A stretch of 64,000 bases of DNA from Azolla caroliniana (GCA_043228905.1 JBHGNT010000012.1:2852001-2916000), one strand, 5' to 3'. Shown: positions 10,710 through 22,033, counted from the stretch's first letter. Program-made: numbers and translations. The notes: a model not told the origin generated them from the letters alone.

Positions 10710-11754
10710 TTATACATATTTGTGAATTGCCATATTGATGTAACATACAATATTTACATTTCCTATATGAGATCCATCACTTCCCAGAGATATGCCTTCC
10801 CCTTCAGACCCACCCGATGAACTAGAAGAGCTTTGTGAGGTTTCATCCTCATCATGAGTAGCAACCAATGCATTGTCTTCATCCAATTGCAATCCAACGT
10901 CACCATGATTATGAGACATACTCCTTGTTCGTCTCTGTGTTGCGTCAACAGGCACATCTGGGATCTTCTCTTTTATTATCTTTATTGTAGTCTATCTTAG
11001 ATTGTCTATTTTGGTCAAGGAGAAGTCATACACGAGTATGTCGACATTATCAAGTGCTAGAGTAGACATGCTTGGTAGATTCTTTCTTCTTTGCTTTCTA
11101 CTTGTGCCTTCGACATCCTCAACCATCTCTAAAGAGTACTTCCCAGTAAATGCATCTTTGGAAGAGGTATGATACCAATGAACCATAATAGACTTTACTT
11201 GATTGCCTTCATCATCCTTAATAATTTCAATGATTTTGGCAATCCAGAAGGGATGGCCCAACTTATCACCCCCAGCTAATGTTGCAACCAACATACCAAC
11301 TTGTAGCACATGTAGATTGCCTTGCCACCTTGCCCCCGCAACATGTGATAATCTTGGTCCCACCTAAATATCTCTTTGTGGTGGATGAACCAGATTATTC
11401 AATTCAAGTTTATCTAGTGGTTGTAAAGGAGACGTGCTTGCCATTGATGGGCCACCAAGCGCCCATTAGAATTGATTTTGTAGTGGCCAGTACCCTGTAA
11501 AGTGGTTATCTAATATTGTATGTTGATGATTAAAGAAGACATCCCACCAATCCACATCCTGATCACCAACATACTTTTTGGTTCGTTCAATATTTTTTTG
11601 TTTTTCCTCAAGGCACCGCATCCAATATATCTTTTGCTCTTCGATTGAACTACCAACAACCAATCTTTTATGGTTGTCATAGGACATTTGCTCAGCACCA
11701 TAGATTATTGCATCTGGGAAATGCAATAAGAGCCTACATCCGTCTTGAGGCTCC
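10710..11754 (-). pseudogene. unidentified minus-strand ORF remains
   Basis: Two minus-strand ORFs (11,363-10,992, 123 codons; and 11,900-11,466, of which the part below 11,755 is meaningful) plus an acidic Ser-rich piece (10,955-10,710, with a run of six Ser). Visible blocks are HPFWIAKIIEIIKDDEGNQV, VHWYHTSSKDAFTGKYSLEM and WDVFFNHQHTILDNH. The composition is that of a real protein, and the pieces are collinear with short frame breaks. I do not recognise the family. A plant transposon-associated protein is my best guess. The copia fragment beginning at about 11,755 cuts it. Confidence 0.4.
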
Positions 11755-12262
11755 CATTTCATGTATAAGTCGAATACGACTCGAAGGGTACACAGACGCA
11801 GACTGGGCAGGATACAAAGCAGATAGACGATCCACATCCGGATTCTTCTTCTCTCTTGGTAGCGGAGTGATCTCCTTGAGAAGTAAGAAGCAGCGAACAA
11901 TCACACTGTTGAGCACGGAAGCCGAATACAAGGGCGTGGTCGTCTCCGCATGCAAAGTTGTATGGCTCAAGCCTATACTAAAGGAGTTGGGCGTACTCAT
12001 CAAAGATCCAATTCATCTATATTGCGACAACATGAGTAGTATCTACCTGGCACAGAACCTCATATTCCACGCGCGGACTAAGCACATCGAAGTGCACTAT
12101 CATTTCATCCACAAATGCGTACAAGCCGTAGATATCGATTTACAACATCTCAATAAGCACCTACAGGTAACCAACATTTTCACGAAAGGCCTTGGTGTCG
12201 ACAAGCTCCGGCAGTTCTCATCAAACCTTGGTCTATATCTCTTCCAGACCAACCGAGCTTGA
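11755..12262 (+). pseudogene. copia RNase H, 3' end of a truncated element
   Basis: Open frame with GYTDADWAGYKADRRSTSGF, LLSTEAEYKGVV, LYCDNMSSIYLAQN and FHARTKHIEVHYHFI, the standard order for Ty1/copia RNase H. The enzyme would degrade template RNA during reverse transcription. All upstream copia domains are missing, so the element is 5' truncated. The stop at 12,260-12,262 is followed at once by the purine run GAGGGGGAG. Confidence 0.88.
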
Positions 12263-12490
12263 GGGGGAGTACAAAATAGTGACAGTGAACCGATTGATTG
12301 ATCGAAGCCAAACAAGGAGTATGCAACCAAAAAGCCGAACAATCAAAGTTCGAAGCGTTCCGAAGTACGAACCAAACAACGTACGCACGATATGCAAGTA
12401 CGTAATACGCAGTTGATCGAAGCCGACAAGACGAGTCGAAGTACGAACCGAACAACCTTTCGATAGATAGAAGTTGTGTTCAAAGGGGCG

Positions 12491-12743
12491 TGTTGAGAGT
12501 CAAACTCAACTTCCCTTAGTAATAGGTTTCACACTAGCTCATGGACATACCAGGCTAGTTTTGTAAATTGTAGAAAGGGCACTTGCCCTAGCTTAGTTGG
12601 TATTTAAACCAACCCTTTGTAACTTTGTTACTATGGGATGTAATACATAGTTATCTCTGTCTTAAGCTCTCTCTTACTCTCTCTCTCTCTTTGTTTTGCC
12701 TCACGTACACACGCACACACACACTCAATTATCTTCCGTTGCA
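12491..12743 (+). repeat. copia 3' LTR (about 250 bp)
   Basis: Begins TGTTGAGAGTCAAACTC after the purine-rich CAAAGGGGCG and ends CTTCCGTTGCA. It contains a TATA-like GGTATTTAAACC (12,599-12,610) and a CT-rich tract. It is 228 bp downstream of the copia RNase H stop. Beyond 12,743 the gypsy integrase of element A begins, so this copia end marks the 3' truncation of A. The partner 5' LTR is absent, so the end is placed by the TG...CA rule only. Confidence 0.6.
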
Positions 12744-14163
12744 TTAGACCACTTGCTCCATTTTTACTGTTCGAATGTACTTGGCAACTTTCGCATGTGG
12801 ACATGAAATGTATGACATCTTTGTACATGCTTGGACACTAGTACTTCTCCTTCAACTTTTCGAACGTCACCCATGTTCCTCTATGACTTCCCAAGGCCTC
12901 TCGTGAAATTCAAACATTAGGATCATTTGGCCTTCTCTCTTCACCACTACTTGATTTGGCATCCTTGTCCTTCTCTTCGGGTGCCGCCAAAGGAATCCCC
13001 CCTTTAGAAAGTACTGGTAAGTTTTCTTCCTGATTCAAATGTACTTGGCAACTTTCGCATGTGGACACAAAATGTAGGACATCTTTGTACATGCTTGGCC
13101 ACCAATACTTCTGCTTCAGCTTTTTGGATAGCATGTCAACCATGGCATTGTTCTTTCCGCATGTGGACACAAAATGTAGGACATCTTTGTACATGCTTGG
13201 CCACCAATACTTCTGCTTCAGCTTTTCGGATAGCATGTCAGCCATGGCATTGTTCTTTCCTGCCATGTGGTGGATCTCTGGGTTCAAAGACTTGATATAA
13301 GCGATCCACCTTAGCATAGCTAGATCTAGTGTCGCACATCTTGAGATCATCCCAAGGATTGGGAGACAATCCATCTCAATTATCACTTCTGACCCGATCA
13401 AGTAGTCCTTGTCTACCTTCACCATAGACATGATACCCTAGAGTTCCCGCTTGACTTGTGCGTATCCTAGTTGTCGTTCACTAAGGACCTTTGCTCCAAA
13501 CCGGATGGTGTACCGTGTGTTATCTTCTCCTTCCTGGTTGATGACCTATCCAATTCTGGTTGGGCTCGTATCCACAGTCACATAAATCGGCTTTCCTTTG
13601 GTATAGTCGGCCTTTCGTAGTGTTGGAGCTTTAAGAAGTAGTTTCTCAATCGTCAAATTGCATTTGTATGCTCCTCTTGCCATTCGAACTTCTTCCTTTT
13701 CTTTAGCAATCCATATAATGGCTCAGTGACATGACCATAGTGCGAAATCCAGATATGATCAAAGACACACGCTCCCAAGAATCTTCGCACCTCTGTCTCG
13801 GATATACATTCTTCCTTCATCTCTTGGATAGCATCCACTTTGGTTGTAGACGATTTCCAGCCATATGCTCCACACAAGTGTCCTATTACCAATACTTCTG
13901 GTTGCCCAAATGCGGACTTCTCTCCCGAAAGTGTGAGGTTTGCGTCTTCTAGTTTCTGCAATACCTTCTCACAAACTTTAATGTGTTCTATCACAAATCG
14001 TCGACAGTCGGCCTCATCCTTTGATTCATCTTTTTCTTCTTCCAAAGAACCCTTGATTGGTATGTCATCCAAAAATGGCATCTTTATCTCGGGAATGCAA
14101 TCTCTTAGTACTTTATTCATTGCATTTACCATGTGTGCTACAGAGTTGGTTGCAGCTTGACGT
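12744..14163 (-). pseudogene. element A: RT C-terminal part, RNase H, integrase zinc region
   Basis: From 14,163 downward: RT with MNKVLRDCIPEIKMPFLDDI (the LDD catalytic region), the CEKVLQKLEDANLTLSGEKS block and VRRFLGACVF. Then RNase H/connection pieces (13,640-13,435) with frame breaks, then IIEMDCLPILGMISRCATLD and the HHCC-region block YWWPSMYKDVLHFVSTCESC. The stretch GKNNAMADMLS to FVSTC occurs twice in tandem (13,042-13,275) and the end of it a third time, diverged, at 12,830-12,760. The catalytic integrase core is gone. Confidence 0.8.
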
Positions 14164-14955
14164 TGTCGCGATATTCCGCGAGTACGTGTAGGATCCAAGG
14201 TGGGACCACGAGGGTCTTGGACTAAGGAGTAAAAGAGAAGGAATAAGACACGAGATAGGAGCTTAGCTCAAGAGGAGAAGAGGAAGAATAGCACATAAAC
14301 ATAGAATAGAATAGAATCAAGATACACCCACAAGGCAAGAAGATCAACAAGCTATATTAAGAGTTCACAAAAGATTACAACCAAGGCCGCATAGGCCGCA
14401 CCAAACGGTATAACAAAACCCTAACCCGATAAGCAAGTAAAGAAGATGAAGAAGAAAACCCTAAACGAAACCCTAACCCTAAAGCGGTAAGAACTCTCGA
14501 CTAAGTGGTATACCTCTCGTACACAAGATAGGCAACCCTAATGAGCCCCTCTCGACCTTTTTTTTATAGCTAAAAAAGGAAAGAGTTCCCCATGTCGTCC
14601 CTTCAATACAAAAGGAATAAAATTCCTTAAATCACGTTGCACCGTCTACTTGGATTCGAACCATGTACCTCAAGTTAGGGGATAGTATATACATCTATCC
14701 ACTAGCCCTTTCACTTCCTATTATTTATATAATAAGTAAACATCTAGAAAACCATACTCTCTCTCCTCCCTACTTTTCACCTCTCCTCTTTCTTACTTTT
14801 TACACGAAACCCTATACCTCCTTTTCACCCTTCCTTTTCCCTTTTCTTTTGTATGTGCACAACTAATTGCCTTCGTGTGCACACAATTTGCACATGCACA
14901 TTTTGAGCCCCCTTTCGCCGGTTTTTCCCACACTCGAGCACGCCACATCACGACA
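14164..14955 (-). repeat. 3' LTR of element B (792 bp)
   Basis: On the minus strand it begins TGTCGTGATG and ends CGCGGAATATCGCGACA, with terminal inverted repeat TGTCG/CGACA. The first 250 bp match 27,967-28,216 with only three differences. A TATA-like TATAAAAAAAAGG lies near 14,565-14,580, followed by AAACCCTA-rich sequence and the R-U5 part homologous to 3,276-3,815. A tRNA-like module lies at 14,641-14,712. The polypurine tract GGTTTGGTGGGGGTGGA precedes it at 14,956-14,972. Confidence 0.85.
14641..14712 (-). promoter_or_regulatory. tRNA-like Pol III box module in LTR of B
   Basis: The minus strand has GGGCTAGTGGATAG (A-box like) and, about 37 bp on, GGTTCGAATCC, a perfect B-box. The T-arm folds as CATGG-TTCGAAT-CCAAG with four of five pairs. 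Spacing is that of a tRNA. The orientation is the same as the element. The partner LTR at 27,967-28,216 stops exactly at the 5' edge of this module. Confidence 0.6.
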
Positions 14956-15884
14956 TCCACCCCCACCAAACCGCACATCCTCTGGCATGTGCCATGAAAA
15001 GAGCGTGATTGGCGAGGTTGAAGGTAGTCTAACCTTGAGTCCTTTGTTCCTTGTGCCTCGCTCGCGCCATTCTTGGTCCTCCATTTCGAACACGTCCATT
15101 CTTTCCACATAAACCATCGTCCCCATCCGATCAACCATATCCGTCGCCCGTACTTTCCACCACGACCAAATGTCATGGGCTTGACCACTTCCCCCGAGTA
15201 TAACCCTTCGTGCACCGCACATGTGCCACCTTCGTTCCGACCATCCCCTTGGTCAAGGCACTTCCACCATGCTTCTTTCTTTCCCCTTTCATGCTTGACT
15301 TCACGAAGCCACATTTGAACCTCGATGTTGATTACTCCATGTAGCATTTTCTTAATGTACATGCTCACCTTTAGGTCCTTAGACGACCACATCGCATGCT
15401 TCCCATTTTGTCCACCATTGTGATTAACCCTCAAGCTTGAGTTGACCTTTGTGCCTCCGACCTTCACATTAGTGTGCTCCATCACATTAGAAGTTGTGAT
15501 CACCTCCCGAGGAACACCCTTCGAATCCACCCGAACCGCTTGACCCTCATTGTCCTTTGTTGTGCTTTGTTCGACATCTTTGTCATACACGCTAGCTTCG
15601 ACCTTCACTCCCTCACCACCACCTTTCGTTTCTTGGGTCTCGCATTGGATCCCAAGAAGAATTACCCAAGTCTCTAGAACTAGTTGAGAGGATGACTTGA
15701 CACCACCATACACCACGGACTCACCCATAGCCACCTTTGTCTCGATGTCGCTATTCGTGGTTATCTCTCCAACCGCATAGGCGTCACACTCTTTGTCATC
15801 CTCGAACATGAAAGCTTGGCTTAGGCTTGCTTCTTCACCACTTGATGTCTCGAACACATCACGTGTTTCGAAACACTCGTCCAC
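14793..15884 (-). CDS. hypothetical protein of element B, 363 residues
   Basis: Uninterrupted minus-strand frame beginning eight bases from the copia insertion and ending inside the 3' LTR (stop at 14,793). The N-terminal third is acidic; the middle (about residues 120-200) is rich in polar residues with HNGGQNGKHAMWSS and SMYIKKMLHGVINIEVQMW. The C-terminal part is rich in Trp, Gly and Cys (GRGGKYGRRIWLIGWGRWFM). I recognise no domain. The codon start used is the first Met (15,884); the real protein probably began upstream, across the copia insertion site, in the gag-like region, but the frames do not join there. It could be a lineage-specific gag extension. Confidence 0.45.
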   Translation of the reverse strand: MDECFETRDVFETSSGEEASLSQAFMFEDDKECDAYAVGEITTNSDIETKVAMGESVVYGGVKSSSQLVLETWVILLGIQCETQETKGGGEGVKVEASVYDKDVEQSTTKDNEGQAVRVDSKGVPREVITTSNVMEHTNVKVGGTKVNSSLRVNHNGGQNGKHAMWSSKDLKVSMYIKKMLHGVINIEVQMWLREVKHERGKKEAWWKCLDQGDGRNEGGTCAVHEGLYSGEVVKPMTFGRGGKYGRRIWLIGWGRWFMWKEWTCSKWRTKNGASEAQGTKDSRLDYLQPRQSRSFHGTCQRMCGLVGVDVVMWRARVWEKPAKGGSKCACANCVHTKAISCAHTKEKGKGRVKRRYRVSCKK

Positions 15885-15892
15885 CTCATAAT

Positions 15893-16593
15893 TGTTGGGA
15901 GACAGGTCCCTCCGGATGGGAAGGGAGAAGAACAGTGCTGATGAACAAACTCGGCCGAGGCCGATAGACCGAGGCCGAAACCGGATGAGGAGTACCCGGA
16001 TACGGAGAGCCGGATGGTGCAGACCCGGCTACGGAGAACCGGATGGTACAGACCTGGTGAAGAACCGGATGAGGAGTACCCGGCTACAGAGAGCCGGATG
16101 GTACAGACCCGGTGAAGAATGCTCTCCGGATGAAGAGACATATTTGTAAATATGTTTCTGAGAGTCCATCGTGGCTATATTTGTAAATAGCCGAAAAGTC
16201 ATATTAGTATAAATATGACTTAGGGCAAACCTTTAAAGGTCTTCGTCGTCGTCGTTGTTGTTATTCTTGTGCGTGCAAGAATAGAGTGAGTGCATAATAG
16301 TGTACAGAGAGAGAGAGAGCAAGAGGTCGTTGCCTCTGTTGTAACCGCCGCCTGTGGCGAGGATCGTGAGCACGAGGTCGTTGCCTCCGTAAACTCACTG
16401 TTGTACATTCTAGCATAGTGATAGTTTGCAGCCTGTGGGCTGCCGTGGTTTTTCCCTCCTTGGGTTTTCCACGTAAACATCCTGTGTACTCTTCTCCTCT
16501 TTGTGTCGTGCTTTCATCGCCCGTTTTCTGTGTATGAATCTAAGCTTGGTTGTGGCTGAGCATTGCGTATAGGGGAGCGTCTAGTTCCTGTCA
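15893..16593 (+). repeat. 5' LTR of copia element C (701 bp)
   Basis: Begins TGTTGGGAGACAGG and ends TTCCTGTCA. It holds the CCGGATGAGGAGTACCCGG minisatellite (an extra 53-bp unit relative to the 3' copy), a palindromic-looking CATATTTGTAAATATG segment and a (GA)n tract. It is followed two bases later by the tRNA primer site. Confidence 0.95.
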
Positions 16594-16595
16594 AG

Positions 16596-16607
16596 TGGTA
16601 TCAGAGC
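16596..16607 (+). other. primer-binding site (initiator tRNA-Met)
   Basis: TGGTATCAGAGC two bases after the 5' LTR end is the classic copia primer-binding site, complementary to the 3' end of initiator methionine tRNA, where minus-strand DNA synthesis begins. Confidence 0.95.
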
Positions 16608-16623
16608 AAAACAACACAGAAAA

Positions 16624-17815
16624 TGGACGATTCATTGGAAGGCATGTTCAAGCTCACCGGCTCCAACTATTCGGTGTGGAAGTCGAAGATGAGGGACATG
16701 CTCGTGGTTAAAGACCTCTGTCGGTTTAGTTCGGAGACAAGAGACCGGACAAAATCGACACCGCGATATGGGAGGTGATGCACATGAAGACAACGGCGTA
16801 CATACGGTGCTTCATCGACATGAGCCTGTACAACAACTTCAATGAAGAGAGCAAGGCTCATGAGCTCTGGGAGAAGTTCGGCATAATGTTTCAAAACAAG
16901 AATGTTGTTAATCAGGTTTCAGTATTCCGGAAGCTAGTAAGACTCCGGTACCAAGATGGCTCCAGCATGGCGGAGCACATGAATGCCTTCCAGGGGCTGA
17001 TACACCAGGAAACATCATTGGAAGTACCTCTCGCCGACGAAGTACTAGCGCTACTCCTGCTCGGTTCCCTCCCGGATAGCTGGGAGACGTTGGTTGTCAC
17101 TTTGGGCAACGCCGGGCCCAAAGGAAAACGGTTATCCCTAGCAAGAGCGAAGTCGAGCCTGCTAGATGAGGAGGCGCGTCGAAAAGATAAGGATACGAGC
17201 TCCGACTCCAAAGCGCTCCTTACCGAATCGGAACGCGGAAGACATAGAAACCGTAGTCCCCAGAACCGGGAGAAGTCGGGGACACGATCAAAGTCAAGGG
17301 GGAGGCCTACTTGCTTCTATTGCGGCAAGCCAGGACACTTCCAGAAGAATTGTCGGCATTTCCGTAAAGACAAGGAAATCGACGGCACCGATTCGAAGCG
17401 GACACCGGACCGGAACGGTAAAGACCGTAGGGGACCGGACCGGAAGGGAACGACGGCAATCGCGGCAAGTGAAGAGGAGTTGATGCTCATCACCGAGGAG
17501 AGTGAGATAAACCTTGCCGGCGACGAGATGACCTGGGTGGTAGACTCCGGAGCGTCATTCCATTTTACCCCGGACCGGAAATGCTTGTCATCCTACTCAG
17601 CCGGTGATCACGGCTGTGTCCGGATGGGGAATGAAGGTACATGCCGAATTGTCGGCATAGGAGACGTGTGGCTCTCGACACCAACCGGATGCAAGTTGCT
17701 ACTGAGGGATGTCCGACACGTTCCGGAGGTTCGACTGAACCTAATATCAGCCGGTCAGCTAGATGATGAGGGCTACACGGGTAGCATCCGGAACGGTGTC
17801 ATGAAGTTCAGCTAA
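16624..17815 (+). pseudogene. copia C gag and protease
   Basis: Starts at ATG 16,624 (DDSLEGMFKLTGSNYSVWKS), shifts frame near 16,740-16,775, then continues as the UBN2-type gag. The zinc knuckle CFYCGKPGHFQKNC lies near 17,319-17,360 and the aspartic protease active site WVVDSGASFHFTP near 17,537-17,575. The frame ends with TAA at 17,813-17,815, after which the integrase pre-domain continues in the same frame (GSLIVARARK), so this stop is a lesion inside one original polyprotein. Gag coats the RNA and the protease would process the polyprotein. Confidence 0.92.
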
Positions 17816-18388
17816 GGGAGCCTGATTGTGGCTCGGGCCCGGAAGGTAAACACACTGTACCTGATGAATGCCCGGTTATGCCCGGAAGAAGTGAACGTGG
17901 CATCCAACACTGCCGGTGAGCTGTGGCACAAGAGGCTGTGTCATATGAGCGAGAAGGGGATGAAGAGGCTTGCAGACGACAACCTCATTCCAGTGAAGAA
18001 CGTGCACCTAGAGAAGTGCACTGATTGTCTGGCCGGTAAGCAGAACCGGACCTCCTTCCGACCAAGGCCACCGATGAGACGTAATTCACCACTGGAGTTG
18101 GTGCATACGGATGTGTGTCAAGTAGACACGAAGTCACATGCCGGAGCGCAATACTTCGTGACGTTCATAGATGACCACAGCCGGAAGTTGTGGGCCACAC
18201 CGTTGAAGGCGAAGGATCAGGTGTTATCCGTCTTCAAAGAGCTCCACGCGAGAGTGGAAAGAGAAACCGGCCGGAAGCTGAAGGCGGTTCGAGCAGATAA
18301 CGGAGGAGAATATCGGGGGCAATTCGAGGAGTACTGCCGCTCGAAGGGAATCCAGCTTGAATTTACCGTGCCGAAGACGTGCATGTAG
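17816..18388 (+). pseudogene. copia C integrase, internally deleted
   Basis: Contains the pre-integrase domain with the zinc-binding HKRLCHMSEKG and CTDCLAGKQ motifs (HHCC type), then the catalytic core with HTDVCQVD (first Asp) and RADNGGEYRGQFEEYC (second Asp). It breaks after FTVPKT. The next homologous residues, from about 18,379, are MHVAKDRRGKLDPKTRPC, normally some 80 residues further on. The deletion removes the catalytic Glu and changes the reading frame. Confidence 0.92.
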
Positions 18389-19866
18389 CTAAGGACCGGA
18401 GAGGAAAGTTAGATCCAAAGACCCGGCCATGCATATTCCTCGGTTATGGTGACGATGAGTTCGGCTACCGAGTGTGGGACCTGGTCGACAAGAAGGTATT
18501 CCGGAGTCGAGATATTATCTTCATGGAGAACAAGACGCTCGCCGACTGGGAGTCGGAGAAGAAGATAATGGACTCCGAGTCGACCGGTAAGGATCAACTC
18601 TACGATGAGCAGACCCAACCGGCAAGAGACCGGTTAGCACTCGAGGGACCAGACGGTTACGGTGAGGATACCGAACGGGCTGAAGAAGAAGTAGAGGAAG
18701 CTAAAACCGGAACCGGCCAAGACCCCGAATCGGATTCGGATGAAGAGCAGATGGATGAGCCGGTCACCGAAGCCCAGAGACGGAGATATCCTCTCAGAGA
18801 GAGAAGGCCCCCCCGGAGATTTCCGGATGTAGATCATGTTCTGCTGACCGATGAGGGGGAGCCGGAAAGCTTCGAAGAAGCGAAGGAAGACACCCACAGC
18901 CGAAAATGGTTAAGTGCCATGCAGGATGAGATGGATTCCCTGCATGAGAACCATACGTACGAATTGGTGGAGTTGCCGAAAGGAAAGCGGGCACTCCGAA
19001 ACAAGTGGGTGTACAAGTTGAAACCGGGAGATGTCGGCAACCCCCCGAGATACAAAGCCAGGATCATGGTGAAGGGGTTCCAGCAGAAGAAGGGCGTGGA
19101 CTTCGACGAGATATTTGCCCCGGTAGTAAAGATGACCTCCATCCGGACGGTGCTGAGTATAGCGGCAAGCATGGACCACGAGGTAGAGCAGTTAGACGTG
19201 AAGACGGCATTCCTTCACGGTGACCTCGAAGAAGAGATCTACATGCAGCAACCGGAAGGATTCGTGGAGAAAGGGAAGGAGCACCTGGTTTGCCGGTTGA
19301 AGAAGAGCCTCTACGGGTTAAAGCAGGCCCCCCGGCAATGGTACCGGAAGTTCGACTCCTTCATGACCGATCAAGGGTACCACAAGACACAGGCCGATCA
19401 CTACGTGTTTGTGAAGAAGTTTGAAGGAGGCGACCTCCTGATACTCCTTCTGTACATGGACGACATGTTGATCGTCGGACGGGACCAAGTCAAAATACGG
19501 ATGCTGAAGAAGGCTCTCAACCGGACCTTCTCAATGAAAGACTTGGGTCCGGCAAGACAGATGTTGGGGATGCATATTATCCGGAACCGGTCAGCGAAGC
19601 AATTATGGCTGGCACAGGAGAAGTACGTGACAAAGGTGCTTCACCGGTTCAACATGTCAGATGCGAAACCGGTCGGATCGACACTTCCGGCAAACTACAG
19701 GTTATCCGGTAAGCAAAGCCCGAAGACAAAAGCAGAGAAGGCGGATATGAGGAAGATTCCATATGCGTCTGCCGTTGGGAGCTTAATGTACGCAATGGTG
19801 TGTACCCGATCGGATATAGGATACGCAGTTGGAGTGGTGAGCCGGTTCATGAGCAATCCCGACAAG
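18379..19866 (+). pseudogene. copia C reverse transcriptase
   Basis: Open frame from the end of integrase through the whole RT domain: KWLSAMQDEMDSLHENHTYE, KARIMVKGFQQKKGVDFDEI, QLDVKTAFLHGDLEEEIYMQ, SLYGLKQAPRQWYRKFDSF and the catalytic YMDDMLIVG. It ends in VVSRFMSNPDK, where element D begins at 19,867; the frame runs on to a stop inside D's LTR at 19,878. RT itself shows no lesion, but separation from RNase H and the dead integrase leave it non-functional. Confidence 0.93.
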
Positions 19867-20308
19867 TGTCAGGAATAGTACTAAAACAGAGATGGAATTA
19901 GTACTAAAGAACAGTAGTACTATTAGTACTAAGAGAACGGGACTGCGTAAGATTCCCGAGAGAGGAAGTGAGAAGAGGAGAGAGAGAGATAACGAGAATG
20001 AGAGAGAGAGAGATGATGACAGCAGCTAATATATGATGTGAAAAGATAAGTACAAGCGGCTAAGAGGCTTAAGACTGGCATTGAACCAATTTGGTTCAAA
20101 AAAATGCCTTGTGCCTCCTTTTATAGTGTTTTTAGGAATAATCCTGAAGCTTCTAGAATGTTCCAAAGAGATTTGGAATATACATCAATTTTCTATGATA
20201 AAGTATAAATGAAAATAATATCCTACAAAATACAATTCATAGTCTAATGGTAAGATCTCGACCCATGTAGCATAAAGTCATGGGTTCGAGTCTTGCCATA
20301 TCATGACA
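19867..20308 (-). repeat. 3' LTR of element D (442 bp)
   Basis: On the minus strand TGTCATGATATGGC to CCTGACA. It contains a tRNA-like module at the U3 start (20,238-20,300 on the plus strand), a TATA box CTATAAAAGG, the palindrome TTGAACCAA-A-TTGGTTCAA about 34 bp later, and (GA)n tracts. The purine tract AAGGGGGAGATAG precedes it (20,311-20,323). Confidence 0.95.
20238..20300 (+). promoter_or_regulatory. tRNA-like Pol III box module in LTR of D
   Basis: TAGTCTAATGGTAAG (A-box like, as in tRNA-Glu/Gly) and GGGTTCGAGTC (B-box like) with tRNA spacing of about 30 bp between them. It is repeated identically at 25,472-25,534 in the other LTR. It runs antisense to the element. Confidence 0.55.
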
Positions 20309-20319
20309 CTATCTCCCCC

Positions 20320-22033
20320 TTAAAGACGACGAGTGGAACGAGTCGGCGTTAATTGCGGACCGGGTTTGTCCGGATACTTTCGGTGGAAATCAGCAAGAAG
20401 ATCTTGTGCATTGGCAACATTCTCGACGGGGTTCCCAAGTACGTTCGCTCGGACTATAACCGAGCCAATCGACCAAGTAATAAAGTTTGTTGCGAACAAG
20501 TTTGGAATCGAGGATGGCAACAACTTCATACTCCGGGCCGACGTCCAACTCCAGCAGGGGCGGCGGCGGTGTCACACGATCGGGAATGGTGTTTGCTTTA
20601 TAAGGTTCAAGAAGAGAACAATGGAAAACCGGATGTATCTGAAGCTGCGGAGGGAGATCAAGGCGGAAGGTGACATCATTAATCTTCCCCATAATACGGA
20701 AAGGACCGAGTCGTCGATAATCCAACTTGTCGCACGGTCGAGTAGTCTTGATGTGACGACGTAAGAGCCATACTCAATCTCCGATGGCAAAAGAGGAGGG
20801 AATCCGATGACGATCTGCATAAGTCTTCTGTGTGTGTTGAGCATGACGAAGGTGAGTAGAGAGATCCATCTAGATCTTGCGTAGCCTCTCCAAATGGTCC
20901 TCGGCACGAGGGTTGGTAGGTAGCTCCGGAGTGTCGATCACCGACCAGCGAGGATGGAAACTGGTATAAGCGAAAAATGGGGAGACTCGAGTCGAGGAGT
21001 GAATAGCATTATTATACGCAAACTCCGCAAAGTGGAGAATCTCGGCCCAATCGTCCTGTTGATAACTCAGGAAACACCGGAGATATTGCTCCAACGTTTG
21101 GTTTGTTCGTTCCGCCTGTCCGTCGGTCTAAGGATGGTAGCCAGAGGAGAGGTTGCAGGAGACCTTGAGCATCCTGAATAGATGCTGCCAAAATTTGGAG
21201 ACAAATTGCGGGCCTCGGTCACTGATAATACTGTCTGGGAGGCCATGATGCCGAAATACCTCACGCATAACAAGAGCGGCGGTTTCCTCGCTAGTGATGG
21301 CTTTAGTACATGGCACAAAATGTGCCATCTTCGTATATCGATCGACGACGGTTAGGATAGCATCGAACCCCTTCGAGACCAGCAGATCTGTGATAAAATC
21401 AAGACAAATAGACTGCCATGGCTTACTTGGAATTGATAAAGGTTCCAACAAGCCATATGGATGGTGTTGTGGCATCTTTGCTCAGCAGCAAGCATCACAG
21501 GTCCGAACGTAGTCGTCGACAAAACGGCGCATGTGGGGCCACCAAAAAGATCGTTGCACTAACTCCAACGTCTTGGTACTACCAAAATGTCCCGCCGTAT
21601 GGGTGTCGTGACAATGTTGGACGATTTGAAGGCGACAAGAGCAATCGGGGACATATACGCGCTTTTTAAAGAATAACAAACCATCATGATATTCGAATTG
21701 TCGGTAGTCAATACCTGGTTGTTGAGACTGAGAACAGGATGCCCGAGAAGTATCAATGTGCGCCAGGATGTCTTGAGCAAAACTATCCGTCTTCAAGGTT
21801 GCACGTATGTCATCGGTAATCCGTGAATCCATCGGGGTGTGAAAAATCCGCGTCGTGTGCAATCGTGTTGGTCCCAAGATTAGTTGCTTTTGATTATCAA
21901 ATGTTGCGTCGCCAGGACGAGGTGCAAGATATGAACGCCGTGATAGTGCATCTGCTTTTCCTTGCTGCTTCCCCGGTCGATATGTGATTTCGAAGTCGAA
22001 ACGCGTGAGGAATTGCGCCCACCGAGCTTGCCG
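20320..22033 (-). pseudogene. element D integrase with chromodomain
   Basis: HHCC zinc motif ([13 protein letters not shown] ... TCDACC) near 21,640-21,480, core with LDFITDL (first Asp), IISDRGPQFVSKFW (second Asp), then SSGYHP, a TAG stop where Gln is normal, and TDGQAERTNQTLEQYL with the catalytic Glu. After the GPFRI module comes a C-terminal chromodomain, EYEVVAILDSKLVRNKLYYL...DWLGYSPSERTWEP, followed after a frameshift by VANAQDLLADFHRKYPDKPG. The chromodomain would steer insertion to particular chromatin. Confidence 0.92.

Noticed and set aside
14450-14480. AAACCCTA-type repeats resembling plant telomere sequence (also 3,540-3,575 and 50,760-50,776)
   Set aside because: Only one to three irregular units; the first two lie inside homologous LTRs. 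This is not an interstitial telomere array.
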